Shown in pieces: positions 51,539 to 60,128 of a DNA stretch of 64,000 bases. This DNA is from CALLVF01 sp964632205 (GTDB lineage: Bacteria > Patescibacteriota > Microgenomatia > UBA1406 > GWC2-37-13), in assembly GCA_964632205.1 (NCBI GenBank), contig CAZWBE010000002.1:40952-104951 (forward strand), given 5' to 3'. How positions within the stretch are numbered: the stretch's first letter is position 1; the number at the start of each line of letters is the position of its first letter. Position numbers and translations under genes: made by a program. Below the pieces are notes generated by a model. It had not been told where the DNA came from and made no database searches. It saw nothing but the letters and a program-made list of their open reading frames with translations.

Positions 51539-52144
51539 ATGTTTCTGGTAATTAAAGATAAAACTGGGAAAAGATTAACCTTAAAAGAAATTAAAGAAAA
51601 AATATTGAATCGAATAAAAAATATTTTTCTAGAATTTGAAGTTTTTTTTCTCCATTTAGTTGGGCTGGTTCCCTCTCATCATTTTCGGCGTTTTTTTTAT
51701 CGACTAGCAGGAGTCAAAATTGGTAAGGGTTCAACTATTCACATGGGTTGCCGATTTTATGATCCGAGAAACATCGTAATTGGTAATGATTCGATTATTG
51801 GCGAGGGAGCGATTTTGGATGGTAGAGAAAAGTTAATTATTGGTAATCATGTTGCTGTGGCGACTAATGTGATGATTTTTAATTCTCAACACGAGATAAA
51901 TGATGAATATTTTTCTCCCAGTGTTGCTCCCGTGATTATTGAGGATTATGTTTTTATTGGGCCAGGGGTGATTATTCAACCAGGTGTTAAAATTGGAAGA
52001 GGAGCGATTATTGCCGCCGGGGCGGTAGTGGTAAAAGATGTTCCTCCGTTTGCTATTGTCGGTGGTGTACCGGCTAAAATTATTGGCGAGAGAAGACTAA
52101 AAAATTTTCATTATAAAATAGGGCGAGCGAGATGGTTTCGTTAG
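51539..52144 (+). CDS. Left-handed beta-helix acyltransferase (WcaF/NodL/LacA-like)
   Basis: This 201-residue protein has a helical N-terminus, then hexapeptide repeats from about residue 62 (KIGKGSTIHMGCRF and IVIGNDSIIGEGAIL). It carries the catalytic-type NSQHEIND (His in NSQH, near residue 119) and FIGPGVIIQPGVKIGRGAIIAAGAVVVKDVPPFAIVGGVPAKIIG. It probably acetylates a sugar in a surface glycan. A -10 box lies 9 bases before the start. The gene is convergent with the VanW gene. Confidence 0.88.
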   Translation: MFLVIKDKTGKRLTLKEIKEKILNRIKNIFLEFEVFFLHLVGLVPSHHFRRFFYRLAGVKIGKGSTIHMGCRFYDPRNIVIGNDSIIGEGAILDGREKLIIGNHVAVATNVMIFNSQHEINDEYFSPSVAPVIIEDYVFIGPGVIIQPGVKIGRGAIIAAGAVVVKDVPPFAIVGGVPAKIIGERRLKNFHYKIGRARWFR

Positions 52145-52152
52145 TTATTGCT

Positions 52153-53544
52153 TTAATCACTGGTTCCTACCAAATAGACTGCTTGCCAGGGTCGGTAAGA
52201 AGAAAAAAATTGTTTTTCAAAGATAATTTTTTCGTTATTTACAACTTTATAATTGAAACTCGTTTTCGCTCCCCACGCGGCGAAGTCAACTTGTTTAATA
52301 ACGCCCCGTTTTAGAGTTGGATCTTCTTGATAAAGCGGCGATGGAGGAGGATTGATATCCCAGATAGATACTGGCGAAATTTCCACGCGGCGGCCATCTT
52401 TTTTTCCATATAAATTAAAAAGTAATAAATTTTTTTCTTTATCGATCTCTGTTTGAATAAGAATATAGGCGGGTGTATCATTTTTTATTTTTAAATCAAC
52501 AGTGGGAGCAAAAACTGTTGCATCAAAACCCGGTTGAGAATCGTTTTCATAATAAATTACCCGATACGCATGAGGACTTCTTTCAATAACCGGTAATCCG
52601 GCATTCAAAGCTGCTCGAAACAAAGTGGTCGAAACTTGACAAACACCGCCGCCATCACCTAAAACGGTTTTTCCTTGCTTAATTATATAAGCTGGTTTAT
52701 AACCGGTTAAAAGAGAAACATCGCCGATATTTTCATTAAAAGAAAAAATTTTATCTTTAGGGATAAGAATACCATTAAATTTTGAGGTGGCTAAAATTAT
52801 ATTATGAATTCGTTCTGGTGCTGAATGTGTGAAATCAGATTTTCCCACCCCTAAGAGTTCTTCAATACCAAAAGTATTTGATTGTCTTAAAGTAATTTCC
52901 GGCTCAATGATTCTTGATTTTAAATTAATATTTTTGTTTTGAATGTTTCCTTTTAACTCTTGGATGGTTCTATGAAAATCATCTTTAAATTGTTGTGATA
53001 GGATTTCTAATCCTTTTTCTTCTTTTTTAAAAGCAACAACTCGGCCTTCAACGAATTTAAACAAAGCATTTTTTGCTGGTTTATTGTATTTTTCTTCACT
53101 TTGGGCAAGAAAGTCATTAATAAGAGACTTGTTATACTCTATTTCGCTTTCAAAATCGAATCGTTGCCAACCAAAAAAACTAGCTAATTGTTGGTAAATT
53201 CTTGATATTGGTTGTGTTGATCTACCAATCAGATAGGCTCTGGTAACAACCGCGTCTCCATTATAGGCTAAATTAAGAGTTTTTCCAGAAAAGGTTGCCT
53301 CTATTTGATCTTTAAAAATAACAAAGATTTTTACGGATTTTAATTTACTGTCTTTTTCTTTAAAAAAATTAATAACCTCCTGTTTTGTTTTATAACCAAA
53401 ATAAGCTTCATCAACATAAACATTAGGGTAGACTCTATCAATTAATTCCCGATTGATTTTATCAATTAACCACTTAAAAACGAAGGTAATAATTAAGGAA
53501 AAAGAAAATAAAAATATGACGATTTTTTTAATATTTGCTATCAT
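52153..53544 (-). CDS. VanW-family protein with PG-binding-4-like N-terminal region
   Basis: This 463-residue protein has an N-terminal membrane helix (6-27), then a PG_binding_4-like region (VYVDEAYFGYKTKQEVINFF). From about residue 222 the VanW domain follows, with FSFNENIGDVSLLTGYKPAYII, GDGGGVCQVSTTLFRAALNAGLPV and RSPHAYRVIYY. VanW proteins occur with vancomycin resistance genes and widely in Gram-positive bacteria; their biochemical role is unknown. It starts only 7 bases from a divergent solute-binding protein gene. Confidence 0.88.
   Translation of the reverse strand: MIANIKKIVIFLFSFSLIITFVFKWLIDKINRELIDRVYPNVYVDEAYFGYKTKQEVINFFKEKDSKLKSVKIFVIFKDQIEATFSGKTLNLAYNGDAVVTRAYLIGRSTQPISRIYQQLASFFGWQRFDFESEIEYNKSLINDFLAQSEEKYNKPAKNALFKFVEGRVVAFKKEEKGLEILSQQFKDDFHRTIQELKGNIQNKNINLKSRIIEPEITLRQSNTFGIEELLGVGKSDFTHSAPERIHNIILATSKFNGILIPKDKIFSFNENIGDVSLLTGYKPAYIIKQGKTVLGDGGGVCQVSTTLFRAALNAGLPVIERSPHAYRVIYYENDSQPGFDATVFAPTVDLKIKNDTPAYILIQTEIDKEKNLLLFNLYGKKDGRRVEISPVSIWDINPPPSPLYQEDPTLKRGVIKQVDFAAWGAKTSFNYKVVNNEKIIFEKQFFSSYRPWQAVYLVGTSD
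53536..53544 (+). promoter_or_regulatory. Extended -10 promoter of the solute-binding protein gene
   Basis: TGCTATCAT is an extended -10 that ends 7 bases before the ATG at 53552. It overlaps the VanW start codon, so the two transcription units share this stretch. A leaderless mRNA is expected. Confidence 0.5.
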
Positions 53545-53551
53545 TGATATT

Positions 53552-55012
53552 ATGGATGATAATAAACAAAATAGGGAAGAAAATCAACAACAAAGCTCGA
53601 TTTATGAAACTGTACCGGTTGAAGAGGTAGCTCCTGAGATACAATCACCAATGTCTGATGATGTCTCATCGAGCTCTTATTCTTCTTCAAATGATTTCAA
53701 TTTCATCCCGTCAGTTTACCAGGAAAATAAGAAAAAATATCTTCTAATCGGAGGCGCAGTAGTTGTATTTTTTATTTTGTTATTAATTATCCTTAAAATT
53801 ATTTTTAGCCCAAAACTATCAACAAAGCAAATTACTCTTACCTATTGGGGATTGTGGGAAGAAGCTCAAGTTTTTGAGCCACTAATTGAGCAATATCGAA
53901 GAATTAATCCACATATTAACATCATTTACCAAAAGAAGGAACCAAAAAACTACCGAGATAAACTAATTGTTAGAAGTAAAGATGGTCAGGGACCTGATAT
54001 TTTTCGCTTTCACAACACTTGGTTGCCACAAATAAAGGAGATTGCTGCACCTTTACCCTCAAACATTATGAGCAATAGTGAATTTGAGAAAACCTTTTAT
54101 AAAATTCACCAAAGAGATTTAAAAATAGGTAATTACTACTATGGATTACCTTTAACAATTGATGGTCTAGTTTTGATTTACAATGAATCTCTTTTTAGAA
54201 AGGCCGGAATTTTTGATCCGCCAACCAATTGGGATGAACTGACTGATATTGTTTCTAAGTTAACAGTTAAGGATAAAAATGGTCAGTTGATAACAGCAGG
54301 AATTGCCATTGGAACGGCTAATAACATCGATCATTTTTCTGATATTTTTGGCTTAATGTTGGTTCAAAACGGCGGTGATATTACTAAATTAGATCAACCC
54401 GAAGCAGTAGGTGCACTTGAAAGTTACCGAAAATTTGCTGAACCAGCTTATTCTTTTTGGGATGAGAACATGCCTTTGTCTACTATTGCTTTTGTCCAAG
54501 AAAAAGTCGCAATGATAATAGCTCCCTCTTGGCAAGTTATTGATATCAAGGCGGCCAATCCTGATATCGATTTAAAAACGGCCCCAGTTCCCAATATTCC
54601 CGGCTCTCCGCCTTTATCAATTGCCAATTATTGGGTTGAGGGTGTTTCACGATATAGTCGCCATCAAATTGAAGCCTGGAAATTTTTACGTTTTTTAATC
54701 GAGAAGAACAATCTAACAAAACTTTATGAAATACAAAGCAAATTAAGGCCATTTGGCGAACCATATTCGAGAGTAGATTTAGCTCCTTTATTATCCCAAC
54801 ATCCATATTTAGCTTCAGTAATTAAACAAGCTGATCATTATGTATCGCTTCCTCTTATTAGTCGGACTTTCGATAACGGCTTAAATGACGAAATTATAAA
54901 ATATATTGAAAATGCCATAAATGCTACTATTGCCGGTGTTTCATACAATGAAGCCTTAAATACAGCTAAACAAGGAGTTGATCAGGTTTTAAATAAGTAT
55001 AATTTACAATAA
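53552..55012 (+). CDS. Membrane-anchored extracellular solute-binding protein, ABC sugar type
   Basis: From the ATG at 53552 the protein is 486 residues. A cytoplasmic Gln/Ser/Glu-rich N-terminus (1-60) leads to one membrane helix (63-85). A periplasmic-binding fold follows with TLTYWGLWEEAQVFEPLIEQY, GPDIFRFHNTWLPQI, YGLPLTIDGLVLIYN, FRKAGIFDPPTNWDEL and MIIAPSWQVIDIKAANP, as in UgpB/MalE-like proteins. It is not a lipoprotein, and no permease or ATPase gene is nearby. It may feed a distant transporter or act in sensing. A longer start at 53453 would overlap VanW. Confidence 0.85.
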   Translation: MDDNKQNREENQQQSSIYETVPVEEVAPEIQSPMSDDVSSSSYSSSNDFNFIPSVYQENKKKYLLIGGAVVVFFILLLIILKIIFSPKLSTKQITLTYWGLWEEAQVFEPLIEQYRRINPHINIIYQKKEPKNYRDKLIVRSKDGQGPDIFRFHNTWLPQIKEIAAPLPSNIMSNSEFEKTFYKIHQRDLKIGNYYYGLPLTIDGLVLIYNESLFRKAGIFDPPTNWDELTDIVSKLTVKDKNGQLITAGIAIGTANNIDHFSDIFGLMLVQNGGDITKLDQPEAVGALESYRKFAEPAYSFWDENMPLSTIAFVQEKVAMIIAPSWQVIDIKAANPDIDLKTAPVPNIPGSPPLSIANYWVEGVSRYSRHQIEAWKFLRFLIEKNNLTKLYEIQSKLRPFGEPYSRVDLAPLLSQHPYLASVIKQADHYVSLPLISRTFDNGLNDEIIKYIENAINATIAGVSYNEALNTAKQGVDQVLNKYNLQ

Positions 55013-55036
55013 TTAATTAATAATTTTAACTTAACA

Positions 55037-56995
55037 ATGTTATTAGAATTTTTTAATAAAAAAAGAGTAACAAAAGATTTATACTTAGGACTATTTCTAA
55101 AGGAAAACGAGGGGATAGCGTTAGTTTTAGTAACAAAAAATGGAAGGGTAGAAGTAAAAGAGAAAGAAAAATTTGTTTATTCCAATAATTGGGAGAATTT
55201 AGCTGAAGATGTTGATGAGGTGCTTTTTAGACTTGAGAAAGATTTAAACATAACATTTGACAAAACAATTTTTTTTATCTATTCTCACCTACTTAATGAT
55301 AAAGGCACAGCGATAGAAGGGTTTTATCTTAATAAAATTAAAGAGCTAATAAAAGAGTTAAACTTATCTCCCCTCGGCTATATTGAGTGTTATGAAGCGG
55401 TAGCTTTATATTTAACAGAAAAAGAGAAAATGCCAATTACCGCAATTCTTATTGAACTTGATACAAATCAATTATCAATTTTTATCTACAAAGGAGGAAA
55501 GCTCTCTCATCGTAAAATATTGACGAGAAGTGAAAATTTAATTAATGACCTAACTGTTGGTTTTTCTGAACTGAAAGGTAAATTTTTATTACCAGCACGA
55601 ATAATTCTTTATAATTCAAAAGATTTAGACGAGGTATCAGAGAAGATTTTAACCCATCGTTGGAGTCAAGAGCATTTTATTCAGTTGCCAAAAGTAGAAA
55701 TTTTAAGAGAAGAGGAGGTAATTGAAGGATTAGCAAAGGTGTTTCAAGAACAAGAGATAATTTTAAATCAAAGCCCATCGACTAAAAAGGAAGAAAAACA
55801 AAAGATAGCTGGGTTTGTTGTCGGCGGTGAGGTTACCGATTTGCCTTCACTCAGTTCTTGGAAGATATTTTCATTAATTAATAAAATTTTAATGCCATTA
55901 AAGAAGATAAATTTACCAGAAATAAAATTTACTCCGAGAATGCCAGTAGTTTTTGGCGTCTTGTTTGTTTTAATAGGGCTAATGATAAATGAAATCTTTT
56001 TTCATAAGGCTACTCTTACTATTTTTGCTCCATCCTTAATAATTAATAAATCAACGACAATTCAAGTTCCTTATAAAATTGCTACCGTTTCGGCTGAATT
56101 TTCTCATTCAAAAAACACTTCAGGAAAAAAAGAAATTGGAGAGAAGGCAACTGGTGAAGTAACAATATACAATACTAATCTTAATAGAGAGAAAGTATTT
56201 AAGAAAGGAACAGAGATTGAATTAGATGGTTTAAAATTTATTTTTAATAATGAAGTGAAAGTAGCAAGTGCTACAAGCGGAACTAATCCAGGTATAGGGA
56301 GGGTAAAAGTAACCGCTGCCTCAATTGGAAACGAGTATAATCTCTCTAAAGGAAAAAGGTTTAATATTGATGATACATCTTATGCCGAAGTGACTGACGG
56401 TTTTACTGGTGGGTCAAAAAAAGAAATCCAGACGGTTTCTCAAAAGGATATTGAAGATTTAAAGACTGCCATTATTGAGAAAGCTAAAAAAACCAATAAA
56501 CTTTCTCTGAGGGATTTAAATGGAGGATTAATTATTCCTCAGCTCTCAGAGGTGACTTTAAAAGAAGTAGTTTCTACTAGTGAGGTAGGAGAGCAGGCAT
56601 CAACGGTGACGGTGAAAGCAAAAATTGATAGTAATTATTATTACTATCAGAAGAATAAACTATTAACAAAGCTTGTTGATATTATTAATCCTCAAATACC
56701 ATCAGGATTTATTTTAAACAAGGAGACGATAAATTACTTTATTAATTCTGCGACAAAAAAAGAGGAATTGGTTTTTTTAGATTTATCATATAAAGCTAAA
56801 GCGATAAAAAAAATATCACAGAATGAAGTTTTTAAAAAAATTACAGGAAAGCATAAGAATGTACTTAATAATCTTTTGAAAAATGATTTCCAAGTGGAAG
56901 GGTATGAAATAAATATTAAAACGGCATTACCGATATTAAAAGACTTTCTTCCTTTTATCTCAAATAATATTACTTTAGTAATTTCTAGTCTTTAA
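55037..56995 (+). CDS. Anchored protein with actin-like N-terminal and baseplate-J-like C-terminal domains
   Basis: This 652-residue protein starts with about 240 residues that look like a PilM/FtsA-type actin fold (LYLGLFLKENEGIALVLV, ITAILIELDTNQLSIFIYKGG and ARIILYNSKDLDEV). A membrane helix follows near 308-328. After it come GEVTIYNTNLNREKVFKKGTEI, VKVTAASIGNEYNLSKGKRF and a baseplate_J-like outer part. The actin-like assignment is tentative. CPR genomes commonly encode such proteins near cell-wall genes; function is not known. Confidence 0.6.
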   Translation: MLLEFFNKKRVTKDLYLGLFLKENEGIALVLVTKNGRVEVKEKEKFVYSNNWENLAEDVDEVLFRLEKDLNITFDKTIFFIYSHLLNDKGTAIEGFYLNKIKELIKELNLSPLGYIECYEAVALYLTEKEKMPITAILIELDTNQLSIFIYKGGKLSHRKILTRSENLINDLTVGFSELKGKFLLPARIILYNSKDLDEVSEKILTHRWSQEHFIQLPKVEILREEEVIEGLAKVFQEQEIILNQSPSTKKEEKQKIAGFVVGGEVTDLPSLSSWKIFSLINKILMPLKKINLPEIKFTPRMPVVFGVLFVLIGLMINEIFFHKATLTIFAPSLIINKSTTIQVPYKIATVSAEFSHSKNTSGKKEIGEKATGEVTIYNTNLNREKVFKKGTEIELDGLKFIFNNEVKVASATSGTNPGIGRVKVTAASIGNEYNLSKGKRFNIDDTSYAEVTDGFTGGSKKEIQTVSQKDIEDLKTAIIEKAKKTNKLSLRDLNGGLIIPQLSEVTLKEVVSTSEVGEQASTVTVKAKIDSNYYYYQKNKLLTKLVDIINPQIPSGFILNKETINYFINSATKKEELVFLDLSYKAKAIKKISQNEVFKKITGKHKNVLNNLLKNDFQVEGYEINIKTALPILKDFLPFISNNITLVISSL

Positions 56996-57000
56996 GACAA

Positions 57001-57741
57001 ATGGCTCTTTACCTTTATATAAAAGAAGATACTTCTAATAAAAGAAAGATGATTATTTATTTTTCTTATATCTCTCTAACTATTGGCTTACTACTTCTTT
57101 TTTGGTCATTTTATCCGATTATCTCATTTGAGATTTATTCTCGACTTTTTATTGATAAATCTTTTCTTTCCCCCCTACCGAAATCAGAAAAAGTTTCTTC
57201 GATAGAAACAATGACTTCAGTATTAGGAACATTTAATATTTTTTCCAATAATCTTCGTGATTTTACTCAGGTTAATCTTTGGTTTCCCAATATTACCGCT
57301 GACTCATCATTTCCAAAATTATCATTAAGAGAATACACTCTTTCAATCCCAAAACTAAATATTAAAGATGCCCGGGTAATTGTAGGAGGAGAAGATTTAA
57401 AAAACAGCCTAGTTCACTATCTTCCCCAATCCGCACCTGGTGAGTATGGAAATGTTGTTATTTTTGGACATTCCACTTTGCCTCAGTTATATGATCCTAA
57501 AGATTACAAAACAATTTTTACCTATTTACCTTCCCTTGAACGGGGGGATAAGATACTAATTAAGGCGGGGGGAGGAGAGTATGAATATGAGGTTTATGAT
57601 ATGATTGTTGTCGATCCTGACCAAGTGTCGGTTCTTGAACAACGTAATGATGCGGCCTATCTGACTTTAATAACTTGTGTGCCACCTGGTACTTATTGGA
57701 AACGGTTAGTGGTTAGGGCTAAACTAAATTATCTACACTGA
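57001..57741 (+). CDS. Sortase (class D/E-like)
   Basis: This 246-residue protein has an N-terminal membrane helix (17-41). The sortase fold includes LSIPKLNIKDARVIVGGEDL, VIFGHSTLPQL with the catalytic His (about residue 157), and LTLITCVPPGTYWKRLVVRA with the catalytic Cys (about 226) and Arg. It would cleave LPXTG-type signals and link proteins to the wall. A candidate substrate with LPETG lies at 48547-49011. It is 5 bases after the baseplate-J-like gene. The exact class is uncertain. Confidence 0.93.
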   Translation: MALYLYIKEDTSNKRKMIIYFSYISLTIGLLLLFWSFYPIISFEIYSRLFIDKSFLSPLPKSEKVSSIETMTSVLGTFNIFSNNLRDFTQVNLWFPNITADSSFPKLSLREYTLSIPKLNIKDARVIVGGEDLKNSLVHYLPQSAPGEYGNVVIFGHSTLPQLYDPKDYKTIFTYLPSLERGDKILIKAGGGEYEYEVYDMIVVDPDQVSVLEQRNDAAYLTLITCVPPGTYWKRLVVRAKLNYLH

Positions 57742-57754
57742 AATTTAAACTTCG

Positions 57755-57782
57755 TTGAAAAACCTATAATATTTGGTAAAAT
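57755..57782 (+). promoter_or_regulatory. Promoter of the PBP1A gene (TTGAAA-16-TAAAAT, extended -10)
   Basis: TTGAAA (57755-57760), a 16-base spacer and TGGTAAAAT (57774-57782) form a good promoter. The -10 ends 7 bases before the ATG at 57790, so transcription should start at the codon. Confidence 0.65.
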
Positions 57783-57789
57783 TAACTTC

Positions 57790-60063
57790 ATGAAAAAAAG
57801 CAGACTTAATCGATTTAGGGTATTTTTATCGAGACTATCAAATATTATATTCAAGGGAGTGTATTTTTTAATTTCTTTCTTTATTAATATTGGCGAATTA
57901 ACTCAAAAAATTATTTTATTTCCCACAAAACTCATTCTTAGGGTAAAACCACCCATGATTCATATTCCTATTTTTATAACTAAAATTAAGATGAGGGAAG
58001 TTAGGTTGTTTAAAATTCGTCCTAAAGAAATTTTATTCCCGAAAATTAAGATTTTTCTTCAAAGAATTAAATCTATTTCATTAAATTTTGATTTTATCTC
58101 GCTTAAATTTCGGTATTTTTTACTGGGAAGTTTATTAACATTAATAATAGTTTTTTTTTACCAGTCATATCTTTTTGTTAAAACCCTACCTTCACCAGCT
58201 AATATCGGTAAGTTAAATTTTCCTCTTTCCACTCATATTTTAGACAGGAATGGGCATTTGTTGTATGAGATATATCGTGAACAAAACAGGACGCCAATCT
58301 CATTAAAAGAATTGCCCCCCTATGTTGCTCAAGCGACAATCGCCATTGAGGATAAAGATTTTTACCAACATCGTGGTGTAGCCTTTTTTTCAGGAATATT
58401 AAGGGCGGTAAAAGAGACGGTTATTAAAAAAAAATTTCAGGGTGGTTCTACCATTACTCAACAGTTAGTGAAGACAGCTCTTTTGACGCCTGAAAGGACC
58501 CTGACTCGAAAAATCAAAGAGATAATTTTAGCTTTATGGGCAGAAAGACTTTTTACTAAAGATCAAATCTTAGAAATGTATTTAAATCAAGTAGCTTATG
58601 GGGGTTCATCCTACGGAATTCAAGAAGCTGCACAAACATACTTCGGTAAAAGCGCGAAGGATTTGAATTTGGAAGAGTCGGCGATGTTGGCTGGTTTACC
58701 TCAAGCTCCCTCTCTTTATTCACCTTATAATAATCCAATTGCCGCTTTAGCGAGACGAAATCAAGTTTTAAAGGCGATGAGGGAACAAAATTATATTAAT
58801 GAAAAAACCTACCAGAAAGCGAAAAAAACACCACTGAACATTGTTCCTTTAAAAACTAATATTTTAGCTCCTCATTTTGTTTTTTATGTCCGCTCTAAAC
58901 TTGAATCTTTATATGGTATTTCTCAAGTAGAAACAGGTGGATTGAGAGTAATAACATCTTTAGATTTAGAAATTCAGGAAGAGGCAGAAAAAATATTAAA
59001 AGAAGAATTAGAAAAAATTAGTTCTTTAAATGTTACCAATGGAGCAATTTTAGTAACACGACCATCGACAGGGGAAATCTTGGCCATGGTTGGTTCAGTT
59101 GACTACTTTAAAAATCCTTTTGGTGCTTTTAACGTTACTACCGCTCTTCGTCAACCTGGTTCTGCCATTAAACCGATTATGTATTCTTTGGCATTAGAAA
59201 AAGGCTTTACGGCTGCTTCTATTATTGATGATTCACCGGTGGTTTTTAACATCCCAGGATCAGCACCTTATAAGCCACAAAATTATGATGGTAAATTTCA
59301 TGGAAAAATTCCTTTGCGTTTTGCTTTGGCGAACTCTTATAACGTGCCGGCGGTAAAGGTTTTAAGCCAAATAGGCGTGAATGAATTTATTGATCATGCA
59401 AAAAAGATGGGGATAACGACTTGGATTGACCGTTCTCGCTATGGTCTTTCTCTAACTTTAGGCGGCGGTGAGGTAACGATGATTGATATGGCGACGGCTT
59501 TTGGGGTTTTTGCCAATGGTGGTTATAAAGTTTCCCTTAATCCGATAATTAAAGTAGAAAATATTTCAGGAAAAACTATAAAATCCTTCTCTATTTTTAA
59601 AAGCAAAGAGTTAAATGAGGGGGTTGCCTATATTATTTCTGATATTTTAGCTGATAATTTTGCCAGACAATGGGCGTTTGGGGCTCGTTCTTATCTTGAG
59701 ATACCCGGCTATAAAGTGGCCGTCAAAACTGGGACGACTGATGACAAAAGAGATAATTGGACAATCGGTTATACTCCTGATTTTTTAGTAGCTGTTTGGG
59801 TGGGGAATAATGACAATAGTCCAATGAATCCATATTTAACGTCAGGGATTACTGGGGCAGCATCGATATGGCATAGAATGATGAGTTATCTTTTAAAGAA
59901 TTTTGTTTCCGCCAATTCATGGTATAAGAAGCCAGATAATGTTGTTGAAAGAATTTGTTATTTTGGCAAGACTGAGTATTTTATTTCCGGAACAGAAAAA
60001 AATGCTCCATGCCGTGACCAATTATTCAATCCCACCCCAACACCTTCTCCGCCAAATTATTAA
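57790..60063 (+). CDS. Class A penicillin-binding protein (PBP1A-like)
   Basis: This 757-residue protein has a basic 110-residue cytoplasmic N-terminus and a membrane helix near 115-135. The GT51 glycosyltransferase domain carries ATIAIEDKDFYQHRG (catalytic Glu about residue 189), GGSTITQQLVKT and RKIKEIILALWAERLF. The transpeptidase domain has GSAIKPIMY (Ser of SxxK near 457), SYNVPAVK (SxN) and VKTGTTDDKRDNW (KTGT). It polymerises and cross-links peptidoglycan. The long cytoplasmic N-terminus is unusual. Its own leaderless promoter separates it from the sortase gene. Confidence 0.95.
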   Translation: MKKSRLNRFRVFLSRLSNIIFKGVYFLISFFINIGELTQKIILFPTKLILRVKPPMIHIPIFITKIKMREVRLFKIRPKEILFPKIKIFLQRIKSISLNFDFISLKFRYFLLGSLLTLIIVFFYQSYLFVKTLPSPANIGKLNFPLSTHILDRNGHLLYEIYREQNRTPISLKELPPYVAQATIAIEDKDFYQHRGVAFFSGILRAVKETVIKKKFQGGSTITQQLVKTALLTPERTLTRKIKEIILALWAERLFTKDQILEMYLNQVAYGGSSYGIQEAAQTYFGKSAKDLNLEESAMLAGLPQAPSLYSPYNNPIAALARRNQVLKAMREQNYINEKTYQKAKKTPLNIVPLKTNILAPHFVFYVRSKLESLYGISQVETGGLRVITSLDLEIQEEAEKILKEELEKISSLNVTNGAILVTRPSTGEILAMVGSVDYFKNPFGAFNVTTALRQPGSAIKPIMYSLALEKGFTAASIIDDSPVVFNIPGSAPYKPQNYDGKFHGKIPLRFALANSYNVPAVKVLSQIGVNEFIDHAKKMGITTWIDRSRYGLSLTLGGGEVTMIDMATAFGVFANGGYKVSLNPIIKVENISGKTIKSFSIFKSKELNEGVAYIISDILADNFARQWAFGARSYLEIPGYKVAVKTGTTDDKRDNWTIGYTPDFLVAVWVGNNDNSPMNPYLTSGITGAASIWHRMMSYLLKNFVSANSWYKKPDNVVERICYFGKTEYFISGTEKNAPCRDQLFNPTPTPSPPNY

Positions 60064-60128
60064 AACACATATAGAAAGAAATAAAATAGTTGATAGAGAG
60101 TGAGCATTGGATAGCAATTAGGAAAAAT

